DNA from: CAVOHU01 sp963843385
GTDB taxonomy: Bacteria > Acidobacteriota > Vicinamibacteria > Vicinamibacterales > JAKQTR01
DNA: 64,000 nt
Assembly: GCA_963843385.1 (NCBI GenBank)
Contig: CAWJJY010000007.1
Location: 1,612,001-1,676,000 of the forward strand
Direction of reading: 5' to 3'
Shown: positions 38,888 to 46,419 of the stretch, piece after piece
How the letters are laid out: each line of letters starts with the position of its first letter
How positions within the stretch are numbered: the stretch's first letter is position 1
The notes under the pieces: generated by a model
What the model saw: the letters and a program-made list of their open reading frames with translations, nothing else
The model's database searches: none
What the model was told of the DNA's origin: nothing
Program-made: the position numbers and the translations under genes

Positions 38888-39051
38888 ATGGCATAGTCTG
38901 CGCGTCCGCGGGATGCTGATCGTGCCCCGACATCTCCGACCCGCAGCCAACACCGGGGTGGTCATGCGATGCGGGTTCGGCACGAGCGGACCGCCGGGCG
39001 GTCGATCTGCGAGGCCACGCGCTCGCCGTGCAGTCCGCGGGAGCCGGTTGC

Positions 39052-41466
39052 ATGCGAGGCACGCTGCGCGGTCGGTGGATCCCTCACGCAATCCTGCGGC
39101 CCCTGTTCCCCTATCTATTCGGTCTCGCGATGGTTGCGGCGGCATCGATCATCCGATGGGGGGCAGATGGCATTCTTCACGATCACATGCCCTTCGCCAC
39201 CTACATCGGCGCAGTCGTGTTCGCGACGTGGTATGGCGGCATCAGAGGCGGGCTGACTGCCGCCGTGGTCTCCGGCCTGCTGGGCGACTTCCTCTTCGTG
39301 CAACCGCGGCTGACCCTGATCGTAGACGACGTCGATCACGGCGGGGCCCTCGTGCTCTTCTTCTTCGTCTCGGCCGTCATGATCGGGCAGGTGGCCTGGT
39401 GGAAGCGGACCGATTCCAGGCGCCGGGACAGCGAGACCCACCTCCGCGAGCGCGCCTCGGAACTGCAGGCCGTCCTCGACGCGGTGCCCGCCGCGGTCCT
39501 GCTGACCCGAGGCCCCAGCGGCGCGGAGATCGTCGGCAACCGCTTCTGTGAGGAACGGCTCGGCATCACCACGGGTCAGAATCTCTCGTATCAGCTGCCC
39601 CCGTCGGAGAGGGCGGCCTCCTACCGGCTCGTGCGTGACGGCATGCCGGTGTTCTCCGCCGACCTGCCGCTCCAGCAGGCGCTCGCGCGAGGGCAGGAGG
39701 TCCGTGACGTCGAGCTGGAGGTCGCGCTCAGCAGCGGCTCCAGCCTGACCCTCTTCGGGAATGCCGTGCCCCTCCACGACCGGTCAGGCGGCGTGAAGGG
39801 CGCCGTAGCCGCCTTCGTGGACGTCACCGAACAGAAACGAACGCAGGCAGCACTCGAGCGCGAGCGTGCCTTCCTCCGCCACATCCTCGACGCAAGCCCC
39901 TGCATCGTCCTGGTCAAGGACAGCGCAGGCCGGATCGTGCTCGCCAACGAAACGGCGGCACGATTTCACGGTGTCCCGGTCGCGGAGATGCTGGGAAAGA
40001 CCAATCGGGACTTCGAGTTCCTCAGGCGGACCGGCGATGCCGGCGAGCTCGACGCGTTGAATGCCGAAGCCCTCGAAAGCCAATCGCCGGCACCCTCGCC
40101 CGTATCGCTGGTCTCGGCCGATGGCCGCGCCCATGAGTTTCAGGTCACGCGCGTTCGCCTCGATGACCCGATCGGGCCGGACTACCTCCTGATCGTGTCG
40201 GAGGATGTGACCGAATACCGGCATGCCGAGCGCGCGCTGAAGGAGTCGTCAGAGGCTCAGGCGACGCTCGAGGCCCAGTTCCGGCAGTCGCAGAAGATGG
40301 AGGCGGTCGGACGCCTCGCCGGCGGCATCGCGCACGACTTCAACAACCTCCTGACGGTCATCCTGGGGTACGCGAGGCTGCTCGAATCGACACTGGCGGA
40401 AGGCGACCTGCGGCGCTCGGACGCGGAGGAGATCCGGAAGGCCGGCGAGAGCGCCACGTCACTGACGCGGCAGCTGCTGGCGTTCAGCCGCAAGCAGATC
40501 GTTCAGGCTCGGCCGATTCAGCTGAGTGATGTGGTGTCGAGGATGGAGAACATGCTGTGCCGTGTGATCGGCGAGGACGTGCAGTGTACCATCGCGGTCC
40601 CGCACGACCCGGAGCCGTCGGTCGTCTGCGACACGGGGCAGATCGAACAGGTGCTGATGAACCTGGCCGTCAACGCGCGGGATGCGATGCCCTCAGGCGG
40701 GGACCTGACGATCGAAATCGCCGCCATCGAGCCACAGCAGAGAAAGGCCGCGCAACGGCTCGGCCTGCCCGCGGGAGTCTACGTGGAGTTGCGCGTCTCG
40801 GACACCGGCTGCGGCATGAGCGAGGAGGTCAAGTCACACGTGTTCGAGCCGTTCTTCACCACCAAGGAGCACGGCAAGGGCACCGGCCTCGGGCTGGCGA
40901 CCGTCTACGGAATCGTCAGGCAGCACGGCGGATGCATCGACGTCGAGAGCCATCCGGGCAAGGGGACGACCTGGTCGATCTTCTTCCCAGCCAGCAAGGC
41001 GGCACGATCGGCGGAGCGGAGGGACGCGCCGCGGAAAAGGTCTGCGCCCATTCCCGCCAGCGTGCTGGTGGTCGATGATGACGAGGGAGTGCGGCGCCTG
41101 ACGCGACGGATGCTCGAGGAGCAGGGCTATGAGGTCCGGGAGGCGACCTCGGGGGAGCACGCAATCGGCATGCTCCCGGAACTCGCCCTCCCGATCGACC
41201 TGTTGCTGACCGACGTGGTGATGACCGGCATGAACGGGCCGACGCTGTACGCCACGATGCGCCAGAGGTGGCCGACTCTCCGCGTGCTGCTGATGTCCGG
41301 CTACACGGGGGAGGCCCTCGGCGCAAATGGCGTCGTCGATCCGGAGACCCCGCTCATCATCAAGCCGTATAGCGCCGACCGTCTCACGGCGAAGGTTCGC
41401 GAGGTGCTCCTCTCGCCGCCGTGGAAGGGATACGAGGCCCAGCTCACGGCACCGGTGACACGATAG
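39052..41466 (+). CDS. hybrid sensor histidine kinase: DUF4118-like membrane domain, PAS domains, HisKA/HATPase and C-terminal receiver
   Basis: 804 residues from ATG 39052 (GGGAG 8 nt upstream; a GTG at 39028 is the alternative). Residues 20-120 hold four hydrophobic segments with the FATYIGAVVFATWYGG pattern of the DUF4118/KdpD-like membrane domain. Two PAS domains follow (ASELQAVLDAVPAAVLL and FLRHILDASPCIVLVKD). The phosphoacceptor His is in GGIAHDFNNLLTVI, the ATPase has VSDTGCGM and GTGLGLATVYGI. The C-terminal receiver (SVLVVDDDEGVRRL) has its Asp in LLTDVVM. The last residues overlap the end of the convergent Ser/Thr kinase chimera gene by 23 nt. The signal is unknown. Confidence 0.9.
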   Translation: MRGTLRGRWIPHAILRPLFPYLFGLAMVAAASIIRWGADGILHDHMPFATYIGAVVFATWYGGIRGGLTAAVVSGLLGDFLFVQPRLTLIVDDVDHGGALVLFFFVSAVMIGQVAWWKRTDSRRRDSETHLRERASELQAVLDAVPAAVLLTRGPSGAEIVGNRFCEERLGITTGQNLSYQLPPSERAASYRLVRDGMPVFSADLPLQQALARGQEVRDVELEVALSSGSSLTLFGNAVPLHDRSGGVKGAVAAFVDVTEQKRTQAALERERAFLRHILDASPCIVLVKDSAGRIVLANETAARFHGVPVAEMLGKTNRDFEFLRRTGDAGELDALNAEALESQSPAPSPVSLVSADGRAHEFQVTRVRLDDPIGPDYLLIVSEDVTEYRHAERALKESSEAQATLEAQFRQSQKMEAVGRLAGGIAHDFNNLLTVILGYARLLESTLAEGDLRRSDAEEIRKAGESATSLTRQLLAFSRKQIVQARPIQLSDVVSRMENMLCRVIGEDVQCTIAVPHDPEPSVVCDTGQIEQVLMNLAVNARDAMPSGGDLTIEIAAIEPQQRKAAQRLGLPAGVYVELRVSDTGCGMSEEVKSHVFEPFFTTKEHGKGTGLGLATVYGIVRQHGGCIDVESHPGKGTTWSIFFPASKAARSAERRDAPRKRSAPIPASVLVVDDDEGVRRLTRRMLEEQGYEVREATSGEHAIGMLPELALPIDLLLTDVVMTGMNGPTLYATMRQRWPTLRVLLMSGYTGEALGANGVVDPETPLIIKPYSADRLTAKVREVLLSPPWKGYEAQLTAPVTR

Positions 41467-43357
41467 CCCGGATGAGGGTCGGGAGTTCCCTGGCCGACGG
41501 CCGGCCTTCGGGATCCTTCGACAGCATTCGTGCGACCAGTTCGTCGAGCTCCGGCGGCAGCCCGTCGACGTGGGAACGGAGCGGCGGGGCTTCGGCGGTC
41601 AACTGCATCATCGCCACCAGGTACCTGGCGCTCGGGTCCGCCTGGAACGGCGAGGTCCCGCTGAGCATGCGGTACATCACGACGCCGAGGCTGTAGACGT
41701 CGGACCGGCCGTCGTAGGCCTTGTTCAGCAGCCGCTCCGGCGCCATGTAGGCCAGCGTCCCGATGACGGCATCACCGAGCGTCATGGTGACCTGGGTCTG
41801 CTCGCCGGAGGGCCCCCACATCTTCGACAGCCCGAAATCCAGCAGCTTGACGACCTCCTCGTTCCGGGCCTGGTGGAGGTAGATGTTCTCGGGCTTGATG
41901 TCGCGGTGCACGATCCCCGCGGCGTGGAACTCGGCCAGCGTCTCACAGACCGGCACGAGGATCGCCGCGGCGCGTTCCGGCGTCAGGCGATGCTTGTCCG
42001 CCAGTTCCTGCGCGAGCGTGTGCCCCTGCAGCAGCTCCATCACCAGGTAGGCGATGCCGGTCGAGGAAATGCCGTTGTCGTGGATCTCGACGACATTGGG
42101 GTGCTTGATGCGGCTGGCCGCCACGCCTTCCTGCCGGAACCGCTCGAGGGCGTCTGGCGTGTCGTTGCCGGACATCGGCCGGAAGACCTTGATGGCGACG
42201 GGCAGATTCAGACCAAGGTGAGTGCCGCGAAACACCGCACCGAACCCCCCGGTGCCGATCCGCTCCTCGAGTCGATATTTCGCGTCGAGGATCGTTCCCG
42301 GCAGCGCTTCGGCCAGCGCGGAGAAGACCAGGTCGGTTCGTCGTTGCGCCTGCGTGAGCTCTTCGTTCTTCCTGAGCAGCTCGTCGTTCTGGCGGCCGAG
42401 GTCCTTCTGCAATCTCGACAGCTTCAGCTGGTTCTCGACCCGCGCGTTGACCTCGTCCGCCTGGAACGGCTTGGTCACGTAATCGACGCCCCCGGACTTG
42501 AACGCCTGCACCTTGCCGAGCGCGTCGTCCAGCGCGCTGATGAAGATGACCGGGATCTGCCTGAGCATCTGATCGGACTTCAGCTGTTGCAGCACCTGGT
42601 AGCCGTTCATGTCCGGCATCACGATGTCCAGCAACACCAGGTCGAAGGGCTCTCGGGCCAGCAGGGCCAGCCCCTGACGCCCGCCCGACGCGGTGGTCAC
42701 CTGGTGGCCGTGGCGCTGCAGGTACCGGGACAGGATGTCGCGATTGGTTTCTTGATCGTCGATCACGAGCAGCCGGCCCGCCTCGATTTCAGAGAACGAC
42801 CGCGTGTTGATCCCCGAGGCCGGCGGCGAGTCGACCGCCTCGTCCGCTGCAGCCGCGCTGGCGGCTGGGGAAGACGCGTCGGTGATCGCGGATCTGGCGA
42901 TGGCCGCGAGCGAGTCGGCCTCGACCAGCGAGAGCATCCTCAGCCCCGCGTCGCGGATCCGCCGGATGTCGGGGACCGGATCCGTCAGGCCGCCAGTCTC
43001 GGCCTTCTCCAGCAGCGCGTTGGTCAGGCCGATCAGCTGGTCGAGGGGCGGACGCACGGCCGCCCGGATGGAGCGTCCCACCTCTTCCAGGTCGGGATCG
43101 GCCGACGCGTCGGGCGGAGACTTGAGGAGGTCGTTGACGAGCGCAAGCAGATGCAACCCGCCCTGGCGGACCTTCTCGAGATCCGCGCTGATGGCGGCGG
43201 ATCGGCCGCCCGGGGCGGCGTCCTCCAGGAGCATCTCGCTGTAGCCGATGATGGCGTTCAGCGGAGTCCGAAGGTCATGTCGAAGCCGCGCCAGCGCGGT
43301 GACACGCGGGGAAGGGACCTCGGATGCCACGCCGGCCTCGCGATCGTCCCTGCTCAT
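41444..43357 (-). CDS. chimeric signalling protein: HisKA domain, degenerate second HisKA-like domain, receiver, Ser/Thr protein kinase
   Basis: 637 residues from ATG 43357 (ATGA overlap with the receiver gene). Residues 20-80 are a HisKA dimerisation domain with phosphoacceptor H27 in RLRHDLRTPLNAIIGYSE. Residues 92-150 look like a second HisKA bundle whose His is lost (AAVRPPLDQLIGLTNALLE). No HATPase_c domain follows. A receiver spans 195-315 with acceptor D244 (LLDIVMP), then a coiled coil (320-345), then a complete Ser/Thr kinase: GTGGFGAVF loop, K390, HRDIKPEN at 484-491, DFG at 507-509 and GTLAYMAPE. H27 would have to be phosphorylated by another kinase, and phosphorylation could gate the Ser/Thr kinase (inference). 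Confidence 0.9.
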   Translation of the reverse strand: MSRDDREAGVASEVPSPRVTALARLRHDLRTPLNAIIGYSEMLLEDAAPGGRSAAISADLEKVRQGGLHLLALVNDLLKSPPDASADPDLEEVGRSIRAAVRPPLDQLIGLTNALLEKAETGGLTDPVPDIRRIRDAGLRMLSLVEADSLAAIARSAITDASSPAASAAAADEAVDSPPASGINTRSFSEIEAGRLLVIDDQETNRDILSRYLQRHGHQVTTASGGRQGLALLAREPFDLVLLDIVMPDMNGYQVLQQLKSDQMLRQIPVIFISALDDALGKVQAFKSGGVDYVTKPFQADEVNARVENQLKLSRLQKDLGRQNDELLRKNEELTQAQRRTDLVFSALAEALPGTILDAKYRLEERIGTGGFGAVFRGTHLGLNLPVAIKVFRPMSGNDTPDALERFRQEGVAASRIKHPNVVEIHDNGISSTGIAYLVMELLQGHTLAQELADKHRLTPERAAAILVPVCETLAEFHAAGIVHRDIKPENIYLHQARNEEVVKLLDFGLSKMWGPSGEQTQVTMTLGDAVIGTLAYMAPERLLNKAYDGRSDVYSLGVVMYRMLSGTSPFQADPSARYLVAMMQLTAEAPPLRSHVDGLPPELDELVARMLSKDPEGRPSARELPTLIRAIVSPVP

Positions 43358-43731
43358 GGCGACGGCGCGTTCCTGATCAACGAGTCGATCTTGGCGAGCA
43401 GTCGAACCAGGTCCACCGGTTTGGTGTCGTAGTCGTCGCAGCCCGCTGCCATCGCCCGTTCCCGATCGCCGGACATCGCGTGTGCCGTCAGGGCGATGAT
43501 CGGGATCGATCGGGTGTGGGACGAGGACTTGAGCAGGCGCGTCGCTTCCCACCCGTCGAGGTCCGGCAGACTCATGTCCATCAGGATCAGGTCGGGCGTT
43601 TCCGTTTCGCCCAAGGATACCCCTGCTCTGCCGTCCACGGCGCTGACCACCTGGAATCCCCGCCGCTCGAGGCGCCGGGTCAGCATGTCGCGGTTCATGT
43701 CGTTGTCTTCAACCAGCAGTATCTTCGGCAT
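43354..43731 (-). CDS. single-domain response regulator (CheY-like)
   Basis: 125 residues, a receiver only. It starts PKILLVEDNDMNRDML (acidic pocket), has the phosphoacceptor Asp in LILMDMSLPDLDGW, the Thr/Ser switch in IPIIALTAHAM and the Lys in DYDTKPVDL. It has no output domain, so it acts by protein contact or as a phosphate shuttle. Lying between the hybrid histidine kinase (17 nt) and the HisKA-receiver-kinase chimera (4-nt overlap), it could carry phosphate between them. Confidence 0.93.
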   Translation of the reverse strand: MPKILLVEDNDMNRDMLTRRLERRGFQVVSAVDGRAGVSLGETETPDLILMDMSLPDLDGWEATRLLKSSSHTRSIPIIALTAHAMSGDRERAMAAGCDDYDTKPVDLVRLLAKIDSLIRNAPSP

Positions 43732-43747
43732 GCGGTGACGCGAACTC

Positions 43748-45757
43748 CTATCGGTTGAGCGCCGGCGACAATCGCCGGTGCTTCTCGAGGATGGCCAGCA
43801 GGCGATCCCGCTCGATCGGCTTGGTCAGGCACTCGGAGGCCCCAAGGGCGTAGCCCATGCTCTTGTTGTCCGTGATCGTCAGGAGGATGACCGGGGTGTC
43901 CGCCAGGTCCGGATCGGACTTCAGCGCCGTGAGCACCGACCACCCGTCCAGCCCCGGCATGATGACATCGAGCGTGATCGCATTGGGACGAACTTCCCTG
44001 GCCAGTCGGAGACCTTCCTCCCCACTGGCCGCCGCCACGACCCGGTAGCCCTCTCTGCCGAGGAAGTTCTGCATCAAATCGCGGACGACCGGGTCGTCGT
44101 CGATGACGAGGGCCGTCATCGGTGCCGGCGCCGCCGGATTGGCCGCCGGCGGCGCGGCCGCCACCAGCGCGCCGGAGGGTGAAGCGGCTGCTGCCGGACG
44201 GTCGCCGACATCGGCGGGCAGCCGGATGGTGAAGGTCGTGCCCTTGTCGGGCTCGCTCTCGGCGCGGATGGTGCCGCCCATCATCTCGCAGAACTTGCGG
44301 GTGATGGTCAGGCCGAGCCCCGTCCCGCCGTACTTGGCGGCAATCGAGGCATCCGCCTGTGTGAACGAATCGAACACCCGCGACAGCTGTTCCGGGGTCA
44401 TGCCGATGCCCGAGTCGCTGACACGGAAGGAGAGCCAGGCCGGGGAGCCATCCCGGGTGGCCTCGAGCGTGATGTGCCCGGCGCTGGTGAACTTGCTCGA
44501 GTTGCTGAGCAGGTTGAAGAGCGCCTGCCGGACCTTGGTCAGATCGGCCCGCATCGATCCAAGATCGTCCGCACAGCGAACCTCGAGCGTGTTCGCGTTC
44601 TTCTCGACCAGCGGTTGAATGGTCGTGGCGACGCCATGGAGCATCGCCGAGACGTCGAACGCCTCGAGGTAGAGATCCATCCGGCCCGCCTCGATCTTGG
44701 ACAGATCGAGGATGTCGTTGATGAGCGAGAGGAGATGGTGGCCGGCGGCGTGGATCTTCTTGAGGTCGGGGATGGAGGCGTCGTGGTCGCGGCCTTCGGC
44801 GTCCTCGATCAGCATCTCGCTGTAGCCGATGATGGCGTTCATCGGCGTGCGAAGTTCATGGCTCATGTTGGCGAGGAAGCCGCTCTTGGCCCGGTTTGCC
44901 GATTCGGCGACATCCCGGGCGGCGCGCAGTTCCTCGTGGCGGCGTTCCAGCTCCTGGTTCGCCTGCGTCAGCTGCGTGCGCGCGTCGAGCAGGTGATTCC
45001 GCATCTCGTTGAACGCGCGGGCGAGCTCTCCCAGCTCGTCCTGGCTGCGGATCGAGATCTCCTGCTCGAGATTGCCGCTCCCGATGAGGGCCGCCCCCTC
45101 CTCCAGCTGCCGGAGGCGGTGGACGAGGTAACGCGACACCTGGAACGCGACGGCCGCCCCGACCACGGCCGACAGCACGAAGATCACGATGGTGATCTGT
45201 GCCGTCACCCGCGCGACGCTGTAGAAGTGCTCGCCGGCCTGCTCCACCAGCTTGCGCTCCTCGCGCTGCAGATCCGGCAACAGCTCCTGCATCACCCGCT
45301 GGCTGAGCGGTTCGGCGCGCACCACCAGTTCAGTGATGGCCTTCGACTGGCGCACGCCGAGATTCTCGTAGTAGATCCGCCAGCTCGCAGCAAGGTCACG
45401 GAAGACACCTTCGAAGGTCTCGATTCGGCGGCGCTCATCCGAGGACGAGAGATCACGCAGTTGCCGGATGGCGCGCCCGATGGTGTCCAGCTGGGCGGCG
45501 AACCGGGCGGTGTCGGCAGCCCCGGCGCCGGTCGGTGCCGCCTCGGGCAGGATCTGGCTGAGGAGGGTGATCTGCTTCTGAACGTCGTTCAAGTCTTCGC
45601 GGATCGAGGAGAGCACGAGCTGGCGTGCACTGGCTCGCCGGAGTTCCTCGACGGTCTCCTGCCGCCTGGCGCTGCTCCAGAAGAAGACGACCAGGTTCAA
45701 CCCGGTCAGCATCAGGACCAGCAGAAAGGACACCGTCATTCGCCGCCGGATGGTCAT
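43748..45757 (-). CDS. membrane hybrid histidine kinase with HAMP domain and C-terminal receiver
   Basis: 669 residues. Two membrane segments (about 9-28 and 186-208) bracket a helical periplasmic domain of about 155 residues, like a four-helix-bundle sensor. HAMP follows (210-262), then a coiled coil, HisKA with phosphoacceptor H300 in LANMSHELRTPMNAI, and HATPase_c with LFNLLSNSSKF, VSDSGIGM and GGTGLGLTI. After an Ala/Pro linker comes a receiver with its Asp in ITLDVIMPG. The gene is third in a minus-strand operon behind the porin and a periplasmic binding protein (50-nt gap), so the binding protein may be its ligand receptor (inference). Confidence 0.93.
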   Translation of the reverse strand: MTIRRRMTVSFLLVLMLTGLNLVVFFWSSARRQETVEELRRASARQLVLSSIREDLNDVQKQITLLSQILPEAAPTGAGAADTARFAAQLDTIGRAIRQLRDLSSSDERRRIETFEGVFRDLAASWRIYYENLGVRQSKAITELVVRAEPLSQRVMQELLPDLQREERKLVEQAGEHFYSVARVTAQITIVIFVLSAVVGAAVAFQVSRYLVHRLRQLEEGAALIGSGNLEQEISIRSQDELGELARAFNEMRNHLLDARTQLTQANQELERRHEELRAARDVAESANRAKSGFLANMSHELRTPMNAIIGYSEMLIEDAEGRDHDASIPDLKKIHAAGHHLLSLINDILDLSKIEAGRMDLYLEAFDVSAMLHGVATTIQPLVEKNANTLEVRCADDLGSMRADLTKVRQALFNLLSNSSKFTSAGHITLEATRDGSPAWLSFRVSDSGIGMTPEQLSRVFDSFTQADASIAAKYGGTGLGLTITRKFCEMMGGTIRAESEPDKGTTFTIRLPADVGDRPAAAASPSGALVAAAPPAANPAAPAPMTALVIDDDPVVRDLMQNFLGREGYRVVAAASGEEGLRLAREVRPNAITLDVIMPGLDGWSVLTALKSDPDLADTPVILLTITDNKSMGYALGASECLTKPIERDRLLAILEKHRRLSPALNR

Positions 45758-45806
45758 GCGCCCTCCCGCTCACGGTCCCGTGACCTCAGGGGACGGTCAC
45801 GAACCG

Positions 45807-46388
45807 CTAGCGAAGCGGATACCCTTTCTCCCCTGGGAGTCGGCCGTCGATGCGCAGTACTTTCAGACCCTTGGGCACCTGCGTCGCGTCGATGAAAGCC
45901 ACCGCACCCGGCAGGGCTGCGACCAGTTCGGTGGCCGTCTCGTTCGAATACACGATCTTCGGGCCGCTCGGCGCCTCCGCCCGGAACACCTTCTCGATCC
46001 AGTAGCGGCGGAACTCCGCCTCTCCCATCTGGTACACGGTCTTCAGCAGGACGTCACGCTCGCGCGCGGCCGGGGCGCGCATCAGCAACGACACGCGCAG
46101 GCCGGGCGTCCAGAACTGCCGATCACCCATGAGCAGCTCGCGCACCTCGCGGAATGTCAGGTTGTCCACCGGCACGTCCGGGCGCACGACGAGTGCCACG
46201 TCGCCCGAAGCGGTTTGGGCCTGCGCCGGGCCGGGCGCGAGGGCGGCGACCAGGCCGAGAACCACCATCGCACACGCCGCCGCGCGAAGGGAGGGCGGCG
46301 CCTGCCGCCGGTCCGCCACCGGGACGGTGCGACCCGTCAGCACTGGTAGAGGACAAGGAGCAACTTCGGGGTTCCGAGTCTCGACCAT
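45807..46388 (-). CDS. small periplasmic phosphate-binding-like (PstS/PBP-like) protein
   Basis: 193 residues from ATG 46388, with GGAGG 6 nt upstream. A long n-region leads to a hydrophobic core and an AQAQ cleavage site near residue 58, so it is exported. The mature part of about 135 residues matches the short PBP-like group related to phosphate ABC transporter binding proteins: VRPDVPVDNLTFREVRELLMGD, then WIEKVFRAEAP, and a closing AVAFIDATQVPKGLKVLRIDG. It is about half the length of PstS and there is no ABC transporter nearby, so it is more likely a sensor subunit for the adjacent histidine kinase than a transport protein (inference). Confidence 0.75.
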   Translation of the reverse strand: MVETRNPEVAPCPLPVLTGRTVPVADRRQAPPSLRAAACAMVVLGLVAALAPGPAQAQTASGDVALVVRPDVPVDNLTFREVRELLMGDRQFWTPGLRVSLLMRAPAARERDVLLKTVYQMGEAEFRRYWIEKVFRAEAPSGPKIVYSNETATELVAALPGAVAFIDATQVPKGLKVLRIDGRLPGEKGYPLR

Positions 46389-46419
46389 GAACACCCTCCG
46401 AATGCGGTGTCGCCGACTG

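Noticed and set aside
41570..43432. 620-codon plus-strand frame opposite the kinase chimera
   Set aside because: Shadow of the minus-strand gene, whose kinase and receiver motifs are complete.
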